From Mizugakiibacter sediminis (lineage in GTDB: Bacteria > Pseudomonadota > Gammaproteobacteria > Xanthomonadales > Rhodanobacteraceae), in NCBI RefSeq assembly GCF_000953855.2, contig NZ_DF970162.1, positions 44,429-108,428 on the forward strand: 64,000 bases of DNA, in the 5' to 3' direction. Both the position numbers and the translations under genes were made by a program. A model generated the notes under the pieces. It was not told the DNA's origin and searched no databases. It worked only from the letters and a program-made list of their open reading frames with translations. Shown one piece after another: positions 43,165 to 52,264 of the stretch (position 1 is its first letter; each line of letters starts with the position of its first letter).

Positions 43165-44676
43165 ATGAGCGATGCCCGGATCAAGCGCGTGGTGATCGTC
43201 GGCGGCGGCACCGCCGGCTGGATGGCGGCGGCCGTGCTGGCGCGGGCGCTGGGGCCGGCGGTGGAGATCCGGCTGATCGAGTCCGAGGAGATCGGCATCG
43301 TCGGCGTCGGCGAGGCGACCATCCCGCAGATCCGCCTGCTCAACCCCTTCCTCGGCCTGGACGAGAACGCGCTGCTGCGCGCGGTCAACGGCACGATCAA
43401 GCTGGGCATCCGCTTCCACGATTGGGGCCGGCTCGGCGACCGCTACTGGCACGCCTTCGGCGACCTCGGCCTGCCGCTCGGCCTGCTCACCTTCCATCAC
43501 TACTGGCTGCGCAGCCGCGCGCGGAGCGACGCGCCGGACCTGTGGGCGTATTCGCTCAACGCCGCGGCGGCCGCGGCCAATCGCTTCGCGCGGCTCGACC
43601 GCGTCGGCGACACGCCGCTGACCGGGCTGCGCTACGCCTACCACTTCGACGCCATGCTGTACGGCCGTTACCTGCGCCGGCACAGCGACGCGCGCTCGGT
43701 GCGGCGCATCGAGGGCAAGGTGGTCGACGTGCAGCTGCGCGGCGAGGACGGCTTCATCGAAGCGCTGCGGCTGGAGAGCGGCGAGACCGTCGCCGGCGAC
43801 CTGTTCATCGACTGCTCCGGCTTCCGCGGCCTGCTGATCGAGGGCGCGCTGAAGACCGGCTACGAGAACTGGCAGCACTGGCTGCCCTGCGACCGCGCGC
43901 TGGCGCTGCCGAGCGCACGCGTCGAGCCGCTGCGCCCGTACACGCAGGCGCTGGCGCGCACCGCCGGCTGGCAATGGCGCATCCCGCTGCAGCACCGCAC
44001 CGGCAACGGCCACGTCTACTGCAGCCGCTTCATCAGCGACGACGAGGCCGCCGCGCAGCTGCTCGCCAATCTCGACGGCGAGGCGCTGGCCGAGCCGCGC
44101 CCGCTGCGCTTCGTCTCCGGCATGCGCCGGCAGGCGTGGAACCGCAACTGCGTGGCGCTGGGCCTTGCCTCCGGCTTCATGGAGCCGCTGGAGTCGACCA
44201 GCATCCACCTGGTGCAGTCGGGCCTGAGCCGCCTGCTGGCGATGTTCCCCGACCGCCACTGCGATCCGGCGCTGGCCGCCGAGTACAACCGGCAGACGCG
44301 CTTCGAGTACGAGCGCATCCGCGACTTCATCGTCCTGCACTACAAGGCCACCGAGCGCGACGACTCGCCGTTCTGGCGGCACTGCGCACAGATGCCGGTG
44401 CCGGACACGCTGGCGCACAAGCTCGAGCTGTTCCGCCGCACCGGCAGCGTGTTCCGCGAGGCGGATGAGCTGTTCACCGAAGCGGGCTGGCTGCAGGTGA
44501 TGCTCGGCCAGCGCATCGCGCCGGCGCGCTACCACCCGCTGGCCGACGGCCCCAGCGCCGCGCAGCTCGACGAGTTCCTCGGGCAGATCCGCGCGCTGGT
44601 CGCGCACGCCGTGTCCACGTTGCCGGACCACGCGCGCTTCATCGAGCAGCAGTGCGCGGCGCCGCTGCCGGCGTGA
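43165..44676 (+). CDS. Flavin-dependent tryptophan halogenase-like protein
   Basis: A 503-residue FAD enzyme. The GGGTAGW dinucleotide motif is at residues 13-19, the catalytic Lys is in NGTIKLGIRFHDW (Lys79, the same number as in PrnA), the halogenase marker WxWxIP is GWQWRIP (269-274), and the catalytic Glu candidate is in MEPLESTSIHL (Glu343). All active-site features for HOCl formation and delivery are therefore present. The natural substrate is unknown. Such genes are common beside TonB receptors for sugars in Xanthomonas, Caulobacter and Brevundimonas. A GGAGG lies 9 bases before the ATG. It needs a flavin reductase, which is not encoded nearby. Confidence 0.9.
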   Translation: MSDARIKRVVIVGGGTAGWMAAAVLARALGPAVEIRLIESEEIGIVGVGEATIPQIRLLNPFLGLDENALLRAVNGTIKLGIRFHDWGRLGDRYWHAFGDLGLPLGLLTFHHYWLRSRARSDAPDLWAYSLNAAAAAANRFARLDRVGDTPLTGLRYAYHFDAMLYGRYLRRHSDARSVRRIEGKVVDVQLRGEDGFIEALRLESGETVAGDLFIDCSGFRGLLIEGALKTGYENWQHWLPCDRALALPSARVEPLRPYTQALARTAGWQWRIPLQHRTGNGHVYCSRFISDDEAAAQLLANLDGEALAEPRPLRFVSGMRRQAWNRNCVALGLASGFMEPLESTSIHLVQSGLSRLLAMFPDRHCDPALAAEYNRQTRFEYERIRDFIVLHYKATERDDSPFWRHCAQMPVPDTLAHKLELFRRTGSVFREADELFTEAGWLQVMLGQRIAPARYHPLADGPSAAQLDEFLGQIRALVAHAVSTLPDHARFIEQQCAAPLPA

Positions 44677-44679
44677 GCG

Positions 44680-45918
44680 TCAGCGGGCGCGCGCCGGCAG
44701 CGCCGCGACGTCCGTGCGCTGCGCGTCGGCGTCGCCGCGCAGCGCACGGCGCAGACGCGGCGCCGTCATCGGCACCGACAGCATCGTGCTGGCCACCGCC
44801 ATCAGCAGCAGCGCGGTGAAGCAGGCGCCGCTGATCAGCTGGCGGTCGAACAGCACGTCGACGAAGATGATCATGATCAGCGCCTTGGTTTGCAGCAGCC
44901 AGCCGATGATCCAGGCCTCGCCGCGCCTCCAGCCGAGCAGGCGTCCGGCGAGGTACGCGCCGGCGAGCTTGCCGCCCACCGCCGCGAGCAGCAGCAGCGC
45001 GGCGGCCGCCAGTACCGCGGCGCCGCCCATCGACCACTGCGTGCGCAGGCCGGTGCTGAGGAAGAACACCGGCATCAGCACCAGCAGCACGTGCTCGCGC
45101 AGCAGGTCGAGGCGCTGCTGCGCGAACCAACGGCGCTCGATCACCGCGCCGGCGAGGAAGGCGCCGACCATGAAATGCAGCCCGGCGCGGTCGGCGGCAT
45201 AGCTGCAGGCGGCCAGCCAGATCAGGCCGACGTACCAGCGGTCGGCCTCGGCGAGGCGCCGCATCAGCGCGCGGAACAGCCCGGCCGCGGGCGCGAACAG
45301 CAGCAGGAACGCCGCCTGCCGGCCGACCCGCTCCCAGTCGACCAGGATCAGCGCCAGCACGCCCCAGATCGCCACGTCGTCCAGGCTGGCGTAGCGCAGC
45401 ACGCGCTCGCCGAGTGGCGTGCGCAGGATCGCCAGCTTCTCCATCAGCAGGATCAGGATCGGCAGCGCGGTCACCGCGCAGGCCATGCCGACACCGAGCA
45501 CGAACTGCCAGCGCATCGCCGCCGGACCGATCCAGCCCCCGCCCGTGGCGAGCAGCGCGAGCGCCGCGCCGCTGCCGGCCAGCAGCGGTGCGCCCAGCGC
45601 CAGCGCCGCGGTGGTGCCGCATTCGCGCCGCTGCCGCCACACCTGGCCGAGATCGAGCTCGATGCCGGCGGTCCACACGAACACCATCACCGCCCACCAC
45701 GCCAGGCCGTTCAGCGCCTGGATCACCGGCGGCGGAAACAGCGCGGCGTAGACCTGCGGCCACGCCGCGCCGAGCACGCCGGGACCGAGCAGAATGCCGG
45801 CGAGGATCTGCACCACCACCAGCGGCGCGACGTAGTCGGTGCGCGCCAGCCGCCAGAGCAGGTACGGCAGCGCGAAGATGACCGTCATCGCGATCAGGAA
45901 GACCTCGGTGGTGTTCAT
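44680..45918 (-). CDS. Kef/CPA2-type cation:proton antiporter
   Basis: A 412-residue membrane protein with about 12-13 TM segments of the Na+/H+ exchanger fold. It has VQILAGILLGPGVLG in TM2, the unwound-helix region LDDVAIWGVLALILVD with paired acidic residues, DRAGLHFMVGAFLAGAVI, and MPVFFLSTGLRTQW, which is characteristic of KefB/CPA2 proteins. The C-terminal TrkA-N domain of KefB/C is absent, so this is the short form. It is convergent with the halogenase (3 bp gap) and divergent from the sugar transporter at 46142, with operator 4 in the shared promoter region. Its regulation with starch genes is inferred and unexpected. Confidence 0.85.
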   Translation of the reverse strand: MNTTEVFLIAMTVIFALPYLLWRLARTDYVAPLVVVQILAGILLGPGVLGAAWPQVYAALFPPPVIQALNGLAWWAVMVFVWTAGIELDLGQVWRQRRECGTTAALALGAPLLAGSGAALALLATGGGWIGPAAMRWQFVLGVGMACAVTALPILILLMEKLAILRTPLGERVLRYASLDDVAIWGVLALILVDWERVGRQAAFLLLFAPAAGLFRALMRRLAEADRWYVGLIWLAACSYAADRAGLHFMVGAFLAGAVIERRWFAQQRLDLLREHVLLVLMPVFFLSTGLRTQWSMGGAAVLAAAALLLLAAVGGKLAGAYLAGRLLGWRRGEAWIIGWLLQTKALIMIIFVDVLFDRQLISGACFTALLLMAVASTMLSVPMTAPRLRRALRGDADAQRTDVAALPARAR

Positions 45919-46010
45919 CGGCGTCGCATCGCTCGGCGGACCACGTCCGCGCCCTCGGGCCACGCGGCCATGATGGCGAGGCGCGCCGCGGCCTGCGCGG
46001 CGCCGCGCGC

Positions 46011-46026
46011 ATGAATACGTATGCGT
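46011..46026. promoter_or_regulatory. LacI-type operator 4 (ATGAATACGTATGCGT)
   Basis: The ATACGTAT core is at 46015-46022, with 14 of 16 bases identical to operators 1 and 3 or better. It lies 93 bp upstream of the antiporter start and 116 bp upstream of the sugar transporter start. Confidence 0.75.
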
Positions 46027-46141
46027 GCCGGGGTGCGTGCGCGGCGGGCTCGCCCTACCATGGCGCGTCGCGCCGGCCCCGCCGGCGCCCTACCCGCACC
46101 GGCGCCGGGCGCGCCGGGCGCGCGCGACCGGGGAGGTAGCG

Positions 46142-47647
46142 ATGACGGCCAAGCCGACGATGTCGTTCTGGCAGATCTGGAACATGTGCTTCGGCTTCCT
46201 CGGCATCCAGTTCGGCTTCGCGCTGCAGAACGCCAACGTCAGCCGCATCTTCCAGACGCTGGGCGCGTCGATCGAGCAGATCCCGCTGCTGTGGATCGCC
46301 GCGCCGATGACCGGCCTGATCGTGCAGCCGATCATCGGCCACTGCTCCGACCGCACCTGGACCCGGCTCGGCCGCCGCCGTCCGTACTTCCTGTGGGGCG
46401 CGCTGCTGGCCGGCGCGGCGCTGCTGCTGATGCCGAACGCTCCGGCGCTGTGGATCGCCGGCGGCCTGCTGTGGATCCTCGACGCCTCGATCAACGTGTC
46501 GATGGAGCCGTTCCGCGCCTTCGTCGCCGACCAGCTGCCGTCGTCGCAGCGCGCGCGCGGCTACGCGATGCAGAGCTTCTTCATCGGCATTGGCGCGGTG
46601 GTCGCCAGCCTGCTGCCGTGGCTGCTGGCCAAGGCCGGCGTCGCCAACACCGCCACGCCGGGCGCGGTGCCCGCCACCGTGCACTACGCGTTCTACCTCG
46701 GCGCCGCGGCGCTGGTGGGCGCGGTGCTGTGGACGGTGACGCGCACGCGCGAGTATCCGCCGGAGCAGTTGGAAGCCTTCGCGCAGGCGCAGCCGGCGCC
46801 GCCGCGCGCGGCGGCGGCGCCGAAGGCGCGCGAGGCGTGGCCGTGGCTGGCCGCCGGCGGCGGACTCGCCGCCTGGATCGCGCTGGCGCAGCTCGCGCCC
46901 GAGCTCTATCTGCTGGCCGGCGGCCTGCTCGCCTACGGCCTCGCCCTGCTGGTGCTGGCGCGCGTGCGCCGTGGCAACGCCTTCACGCAGATCATGACCG
47001 ACCTGCACGCCATGCCCGAGGCGATGCGCCGCCTGGCGGTGGTGCAGTTCTTCTCCTGGTTCGCGCTGTTCGCGATGTGGATCTACACCACCGCGGCGGT
47101 GACCGAGGTGCACTTCGGCAGCAGCGATACCGCCTCCGCCGCCTACAACGCCGGCGCCAACTGGGTGGGCGTGCTGTTCGCCGCCTACAACGGCTTCGCC
47201 GCGCTGGCGGCGATCGCGATCCCGCGCATGGTGGCGCGCATCGGCCTGCGCTTGAGCCACCTGGTCAACCTGTGGATCGGCGCCGCCGGGCTGCTGTCGT
47301 TCCTGTTCATCCGCGACCCCGACTGGCTGCTCGCCTCGATGCTCGGCGTCGGCTTCGCCTGGGCCTCGATCCTGTCGCTGCCCTACGCCCTGCTCGCGGA
47401 CAGCCTGCCGGCGCGCAAGATGGGCGTGTACATGGGCATCTTCAATTTCTTCATCGTCATCCCGCAGCTGCTGGCGGCGAGCGTGCTCGGCGTGCTGCTG
47501 AAGGCGTTGTTCCACGGCCGGCCGATCGGCGCGCTGCTGGTCGGCGGCGTGAGCTGGCTGATCGCCGGCCTGTGCGTGCTGCGCGTGGCCGAGCCGGGGC
47601 TGCGCCGCGCGCCCGCCGGCCTCGCCTCGCAGGAGCCGCGCGCGTGA
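46142..47647 (+). CDS. Disaccharide MFS transporter of the SLC45/MalY type
   Basis: A 501-residue, 12-TM protein that begins with [31 protein letters not shown] and [20 protein letters not shown]. This is the hallmark of SLC45-like sucrose/maltose:H+ symporters. [19 protein letters not shown] and DRLP-like loops recur in TM4-5, and a long central loop (residues about 215-250) is Ala/Pro-rich. It should carry maltose or maltodextrin across the inner membrane, comparable to MalY of the Caulobacter mal locus. GGGGAGG is placed 7 bases before the ATG. The downstream amylase gene overlaps its stop by 4 bp. Confidence 0.9.
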   Translation: MTAKPTMSFWQIWNMCFGFLGIQFGFALQNANVSRIFQTLGASIEQIPLLWIAAPMTGLIVQPIIGHCSDRTWTRLGRRRPYFLWGALLAGAALLLMPNAPALWIAGGLLWILDASINVSMEPFRAFVADQLPSSQRARGYAMQSFFIGIGAVVASLLPWLLAKAGVANTATPGAVPATVHYAFYLGAAALVGAVLWTVTRTREYPPEQLEAFAQAQPAPPRAAAAPKAREAWPWLAAGGGLAAWIALAQLAPELYLLAGGLLAYGLALLVLARVRRGNAFTQIMTDLHAMPEAMRRLAVVQFFSWFALFAMWIYTTAAVTEVHFGSSDTASAAYNAGANWVGVLFAAYNGFAALAAIAIPRMVARIGLRLSHLVNLWIGAAGLLSFLFIRDPDWLLASMLGVGFAWASILSLPYALLADSLPARKMGVYMGIFNFFIVIPQLLAASVLGVLLKALFHGRPIGALLVGGVSWLIAGLCVLRVAEPGLRRAPAGLASQEPRA

Positions 47648-49323
47648 AGGCGTGGCGGGTGCCGGCGCTGGCGGCCGCGCTGCTGGCGTGCGCCGCGCAC
47701 GCCGCGCCTGCCGCCGAGGCCGACTACTACGGCACGCTCGAGCCGTTCGCCGCCGACGCGATCTACTTCGTGATGACGGACCGCTTCGTCGACGGCGATC
47801 CATCCAACGACCACCGCGACCAGGGCGGCGCGCACCGCACCTTCGACATCCCGGTGCCGGGCCCGGACGGCGAGAGCGCCAACATCGGCTACCTCGGCGG
47901 CGACTTCAAGGGCATCCTCGACAACGCCGGCTACATCCGCGGCATGGGCTTCGGCGCGGTGTGGATCACGCCGATCGTCGACAATCCCGACGAGGCCTTC
48001 ACCGGCGGCGCGCCGGTGCACTGGGGCAGCTTCTGGACCGACCAGGGCAAGGCCGGCTACCACGGCTACTGGGGCGTCAACTTCTACAAGCTGGACGAAC
48101 ACCTGCCGAGCGCCGGCCTCGACTACGCGCAGTTCACCGCGAAGATGCACGCCGCCGGCCTGAAGGTGGTGCAGGACATCGTGGTCAACCACGGCTCGCC
48201 GGCGTTCTCGATGCCGGAGCGGCAACCGCAGTTCGGCCAGCTCTTCGACCAGAACGGCACGCTGATCGCGGACGCGCAGAACCTGCCGCCGTGGCGGCTC
48301 GATCCGCGGCGCAACCCGCTGCACCGCTTCTACCACGCCTACGAGGACGTGGCGCAGCTGTCCAACATCGACGAGGCCAACCCGGCGGTGCTGGACTACT
48401 TCGCCGGCGCCTACCTCAAGTGGATCGGCGAGGGCACCGACGCGTTCCGCATCGACACGCTCGGCCACGTCTCCACCGCGTTCTGGCGGCGATTCGCCGC
48501 GCGCATCCGCGCCGCGCACCCGGGCTTCTTCATGTTCGGCGAGGCGTTCGACTACAACCCCGACGCCATCGGCAAGTACACCTGGCCCGAGAACGGCGGC
48601 ATCGACGTGCTGGATTTCCCGCTGCGCGGGCGCATCGCCGAGGTGTTCGAGCATGCCGGCAGCGACTACGCCAGGCTGCTGGACGGCCTCTACCTGACCA
48701 ACGGTCCCTACGCCAACCCGTACGAGCTGGTGACGTTCTACGACAACCACGACATGAAGCGGCTGGATGCCGGCGACGCCGGCTTCATCGATGCGAACAA
48801 CTGGCTGTTCACCGCGCGCGGCATCCCGGCGCTGTACTACGGCTCGGAGACCGGCTTCATGCGCGGCCGCGGCGAGCACGCCGGCAATCGCAACTACTAC
48901 GGCCAGGCGCGCATCGACGCGGCGCCGCGCAGTCCGATCTACCGGTCGCTGGTGCGCATCGCGCGGCTGCGCGCGGCGACGCCGGCGCTGCAGCGCGGGC
49001 TGATGCTGCCGCTGCGCTTCGCCGGCGACCAGGCGGCGTTCTACCGCGTCTACCAGCACGGCGGCATGCACCAGGTCGCGCTGGTGCTGCTGAACAAGGG
49101 CGACGCGCCGACGCGTTTCCGCGTCTCCGACTACCTGCAGGCCGGCCGCTGGCAGGCGGCGCTGGGCGGCCGCAGCGTGCGCGTGCGCGACGGCGGCGCG
49201 CTGGAGGCGACCGTGCCCGCGCACGACGTCGCGGTGTATCTGCTGGACGCGCCGGTGGCGCGCGCCGACCTCGCCGCGCAGCTCGAGCGACTGATGGCGG
49301 AGAAGGGCCATCCGGCGCAGTAG
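47644..49323 (+). CDS. Exported GH13 alpha-amylase family enzyme
   Basis: A 559-residue protein with a signal peptide ([20 protein letters not shown]). The GH13 barrel has AIYFVMTDRFVDGDPSNDHR, KVVQDIVVNHGSPAF, nucleophile TDAFRIDTLGH (near 269), acid/base FMFGEAFD (near 299) and FYDNHDMKRLD (near 368). A short C-terminal beta domain and a 20-residue charged tail follow. It resembles cyclomaltodextrinase/amylases that feed TonB-coupled uptake. The GTG at 47644 overlaps the transporter stop (GTGA), so synthesis of the periplasmic enzyme and the transporter is coupled. It lacks the C-terminal binding module of the 37 kb amylase. Confidence 0.9.
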   Translation: MKAWRVPALAAALLACAAHAAPAAEADYYGTLEPFAADAIYFVMTDRFVDGDPSNDHRDQGGAHRTFDIPVPGPDGESANIGYLGGDFKGILDNAGYIRGMGFGAVWITPIVDNPDEAFTGGAPVHWGSFWTDQGKAGYHGYWGVNFYKLDEHLPSAGLDYAQFTAKMHAAGLKVVQDIVVNHGSPAFSMPERQPQFGQLFDQNGTLIADAQNLPPWRLDPRRNPLHRFYHAYEDVAQLSNIDEANPAVLDYFAGAYLKWIGEGTDAFRIDTLGHVSTAFWRRFAARIRAAHPGFFMFGEAFDYNPDAIGKYTWPENGGIDVLDFPLRGRIAEVFEHAGSDYARLLDGLYLTNGPYANPYELVTFYDNHDMKRLDAGDAGFIDANNWLFTARGIPALYYGSETGFMRGRGEHAGNRNYYGQARIDAAPRSPIYRSLVRIARLRAATPALQRGLMLPLRFAGDQAAFYRVYQHGGMHQVALVLLNKGDAPTRFRVSDYLQAGRWQAALGGRSVRVRDGGALEATVPAHDVAVYLLDAPVARADLAAQLERLMAEKGHPAQ

Positions 49324-49357
49324 GTGACGCGACGGGCGCCTTGCGTCTTGCCCCCCG

Positions 49358-49372
49358 CTCCCCGCCGGGGAG
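49358..49372. terminator. Short hairpin downstream of the amylase gene
   Basis: CTCCCC pairs with GGGGAG around a 3-nt loop, within a C-rich/G-rich stretch like the ends of repeat family B. It may end or protect the transporter-amylase transcript. There is no T-run. Confidence 0.4.
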
Positions 49373-49448
49373 AGGAAAGATTCCGTTGCGGCATTTCGTC
49401 GCTGCGGAGCATCGCCGCACGCACGCGAGGCACGACCGCCAGGTGCCG

Positions 49449-50489
49449 TTACGCCGCGCTGCGCGCGCCGCAGGAGCGGCGGATCACCAGCTCGGCGGGC
49501 AGCATGGTGCTCTCCACCGGCTCGCCGCGGATCTGCTTCAGCAGGCGCTCGACCAGCAGCTCGCCGGCCAGCTTGGTGTTCTGCACCACCGTGGTCAGCG
49601 GCGGCGTGGCGAAGCGCGCCATCGGGATGTCGTCGAAGCCGGCCACCGACACTTCGGCGGGCACGCGCACCCCGGCGTCGTCCAGCGCGCGCATCGCGCC
49701 GATCGCCAGCAGGTCGCTGGCGGCGAACACGGCATCGAAGGCGACGCCGCGCGCGCGCAGGTCGCACAGCGCGCGGTAGCCGACCTCCTCGGTGGAATCG
49801 GTGGCGTCGTCGACGTGCAGCGCCGGGTCCACCGGCAGGCCGGCGGCGCGCAGCGCGGCGCCGTGGCCGAGGTAGCGGTCGAGGAATTCCGGGCAGTGCG
49901 CGGAGGCGTTGCCGATGAAGGCGATGCGCCGGCGGCCGAGACCGAGCAGGTGCTCGGTCATCAGGCGCCCGCCCTGGACGTTGTCGCAGCCGACCGAGAT
50001 GCCGGGCTGGCCCTCGACCACCGCGCCCCAGCGCACGAAGTGCGTGCCCTGCGCCTCGAGCTTGCGCAGGCGGTCGCGCGAGACCAGATAGTCGCCGTAG
50101 CCGAGCAGGATCAGGCCGTCGGCCTTGTGCGCGTCCTGGTAGTCGGCGTGCCAGTCCTCGGAGAGCTGCTGGAAGGAGATCAGCAGGTCGTAGCCCTGCC
50201 GCGCGCAGGTGCGCGTGATCGAGCCCAGCATGGACAGGAAGAACGGGTTGATCAGCGAGTCGTCCGAGGTCGGGTCCTCGAACAGCAGCAGCGCCAGCGT
50301 GGTGGCGTGCTGGCGGCGCAGGCTGGAGGCGTTCTTGTCGACCTTGTAGTTGAGCTGCTTGGCGATCGCCTGGATGCGGCGTCGCGTGTCGAGGCTGACG
50401 GAGGGGCTGTTGCGCAGCGCGCGCGACACCGTCGACTGGGACACGCCGGCGTGGTAGGCGATGTCGAAAGAGGTGGCCTTGCCTTTCAT
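49449..50489 (-). CDS. LacI-family repressor, probable regulator of the maltodextrin regulon
   Basis: A 346-residue protein. The LacI headpiece FDIAYHAGVSQSTVSRALRN with hinge RRIQAIAKQLNYKVDKNA occupies residues 7-55. A periplasmic-binding-protein-like effector domain follows, with FEDPTSDDSLINPFFLSML, DGLILLGYGDYLVSRD, FVRWGAV, CDNVQGGRLMTEHLL, RRRIAFIGN and VAGFDDIPMARFATPPLTT. Relatives sense sugars such as maltose or trehalose. It is the only sugar-type regulator in the region. It follows the Entner-Doudoroff operon on the same strand and lies next to the amylase. I infer that it binds the five ATACGTAT palindromes. Confidence 0.92.
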   Translation of the reverse strand: MKGKATSFDIAYHAGVSQSTVSRALRNSPSVSLDTRRRIQAIAKQLNYKVDKNASSLRRQHATTLALLLFEDPTSDDSLINPFFLSMLGSITRTCARQGYDLLISFQQLSEDWHADYQDAHKADGLILLGYGDYLVSRDRLRKLEAQGTHFVRWGAVVEGQPGISVGCDNVQGGRLMTEHLLGLGRRRIAFIGNASAHCPEFLDRYLGHGAALRAAGLPVDPALHVDDATDSTEEVGYRALCDLRARGVAFDAVFAASDLLAIGAMRALDDAGVRVPAEVSVAGFDDIPMARFATPPLTTVVQNTKLAGELLVERLLKQIRGEPVESTMLPAELVIRRSCGARSAA

Positions 50490-50566
50490 CCGCGTTGCGC
50501 CGTGTCTGCGCCCGCCCCCGCGCCGCGTCCGGGACGGACGCGTCGACGGAGCGGAACGCGGCCAGC

Positions 50567-50580
50567 GCATAGGTTTAACC
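50567..50580. promoter_or_regulatory. Possible degenerate operator upstream of the lacI-type gene
   Basis: GCATAGGTTTAACC, 78 bp upstream of the regulator, shares the GCATA-GTTT pattern with operator 5 (GCATACGTTTGC) but has lost symmetry. If real it would allow autoregulation. The evidence is weak. Confidence 0.25.
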
Positions 50581-50615
50581 GGTGGAGACCGGCCAAGGCA
50601 TGCGGCGGCGCAGCA

Positions 50616-51272
50616 TCAGGTCGGGCGCAGCGCCGCGGCGGCACGCGCGGCGGCGCCGATCGCGGCCCAGTCGCGCGCGGCCAGCGCCGCCGCCGGCACC
50701 ATCCAGGAACCGCCGACGGTGATCACGTTGGGCAGCGCGAGGTAGCGCGGCGCCGCGGCCGCGTCGATGCCGCCGGTGGGGCAGAAGCGCGCCTGCGCGA
50801 ACGGGCCGGCGAAGGCGCGCAGCGCGCCGACGCCGCCGGCGGATTCCGCCGGGAAGAACTTGAAGCGGCGATGGCCGTGCTCGAGGCCGCGCATCAGCTC
50901 GCCGGCGGTGGCGATCGCCGGCAGCCACGGCAGCGGCGCCTGCGCGGCGGCGACGTACAGCGCCTCGGTGGCACCGGGCGAGATGGCGAAACGCGCGCCC
51001 GCCGCCGCCACCGCGTCGAAATCGCGCGGCGTCAGCACCGTGCCGGCGCCGACGACCGCCTGCGGCACCTCGGCGGCGATGCGGCGGATCGCCTCCAGCG
51101 CGGCCGGCGTGCGCAGGGTGATCTCCAGCACCGGCAGGCCGGCCTCGACCAGGGCGCGCGCCAGCGGCACGGCGCTGTCCGGGTCGTCGATGCTCAGCAC
51201 CGGCAGCGCCGGCGCCGGCGCCAGCAGCGCGTCGATGCGCTCGGCGCTCGCCGCGGGCGTCCACGCCTTCAT
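50616..51272 (-). CDS. eda: KDPG/KHG aldolase (2-dehydro-3-deoxyphosphogluconate aldolase)
   Basis: A 218-residue class I aldolase. It has [10 protein letters not shown] with Glu50 and Arg54, [20 protein letters not shown] and the Schiff-base Lys138 in [10 protein letters not shown], then [10 protein letters not shown]. It cleaves KDPG to pyruvate and glyceraldehyde 3-phosphate, the last step of the Entner-Doudoroff pathway, and closes the operon that begins with zwf. Its ATG overlaps the glk stop (ATGA). Confidence 0.95.
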   Translation of the reverse strand: MKAWTPAASAERIDALLAPAPALPVLSIDDPDSAVPLARALVEAGLPVLEITLRTPAALEAIRRIAAEVPQAVVGAGTVLTPRDFDAVAAAGARFAISPGATEALYVAAAQAPLPWLPAIATAGELMRGLEHGHRRFKFFPAESAGGVGALRAFAGPFAQARFCPTGGIDAAAAPRYLALPNVITVGGSWMVPAAALAARDWAAIGAAARAAAALRPT

Positions 51273-52264
51273 GCGCGCGCCTCCGCGGTCTCGGGCCGGC
51301 GCAGCGCCATCGCGGCGCCGAGCAGCCCGGGCTGGGGATGGGTGACGACGTGGATCGACACCGATTCGAGATAGGCGGCGAAGCGGCCCTTGGCGAGGAA
51401 GCGCTCGCGGAACGCGCTGGAGCGCAGGAACGGCACGAAGCGCGGCACGATGCCGCCGGCGATCATCACCGCGCGCGCGCCATGGATCAGCGCGATGTCG
51501 CCGGCGACGCTGCCGAGCACGGCGCAGAAGCGCGCCAGCGCGCGCCGCGCGTGCACGTCGTGGCCCGCCAGCGCGGCGGCGACGATCGCCTCCGGCTCGC
51601 GCAGCGGCAGGCGCTGGCCGGTGGCCGGCTGGCTGGGCACGCCGCGCAGCACGGCGTCGATGTGCGAGAGGCCGTCGCCGCTCAGCAGGCGCTCGGTGGA
51701 GGTGCGGCCGTAGCGCGTGGCGATCCAGCGCGCGATGTCGTGCTCCTCGTCGCCGAGCGGCGCGAAGCTGGCGTGGCCGCCTTCGGTCTCGATCACCTGC
51801 CAGCCCTGGCCGCGCGCGCCGACCAGCAGCGCCACGCCGAGGCCGGTGCCCGGACCGAGCACGCTGATCGGCCCGCGCGACGGCGCCTCGGTCGGGCCGT
51901 GCAGGGTGACGCGCTCGTCCGCCGCCAGCTCCGGCACCGCCCAGGCGATCGCGCCGAAATCGTTCAGCACGCGCAGCTCGTCCAGTTGCAGCGCGTGCTG
52001 CAACTCGCTGCGGCTGAACGACCAGGCGCGGTTGGTCAGGCGGATCTCGTCCGCGCCGACCGGCGAGGCCACGGCGATCGCCGCGCGACGCGGCTGCGCG
52101 CTGACGCCGGCGAGATAGTGCTCGGCGGCGTGCTGCAGGCTGCCGAACTCGGCGTTGCGCAGCACCTGCGGCTGCAGCAGCTGCGGCTGCGGCGCGGCGG
52201 GATCGGTCAGCGCGAAACGGGCGTTGGTGCCGCCGATGTCGGCGATCAGGGCGAGTTCGCTCAC
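51269..52264 (-). CDS. glk: Glucokinase
   Basis: A 331-residue protein of the proteobacterial Glk (ROK-unrelated) family. It has the phosphate-1 motif [39 protein letters not shown], the substrate loop [27 protein letters not shown] and AGGIVPRF. It phosphorylates glucose released from maltodextrins. I chose the GTG at 52264, which overlaps the edd stop by 4 bp (GTGA) and has GGGAGG about 10 bases upstream. The ATG nine bases earlier is almost fused to that ribosome site. Confidence 0.92.
   Translation of the reverse strand: MSELALIADIGGTNARFALTDPAAPQPQLLQPQVLRNAEFGSLQHAAEHYLAGVSAQPRRAAIAVASPVGADEIRLTNRAWSFSRSELQHALQLDELRVLNDFGAIAWAVPELAADERVTLHGPTEAPSRGPISVLGPGTGLGVALLVGARGQGWQVIETEGGHASFAPLGDEEHDIARWIATRYGRTSTERLLSGDGLSHIDAVLRGVPSQPATGQRLPLREPEAIVAAALAGHDVHARRALARFCAVLGSVAGDIALIHGARAVMIAGGIVPRFVPFLRSSAFRERFLAKGRFAAYLESVSIHVVTHPQPGLLGAAMALRRPETAEARA

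Noticed and set aside
43165..44676. Halogenase as part of an antibiotic gene cluster
   Set aside because: No NRPS, PKS, RiPP or terpene genes within the window. The neighbours are sugar uptake and metabolism genes.
50567..50580. Sixth regular operator at the lacI-type gene
   Set aside because: Only half of the palindrome is kept. Listed as a weak candidate but not counted in the regulon evidence.
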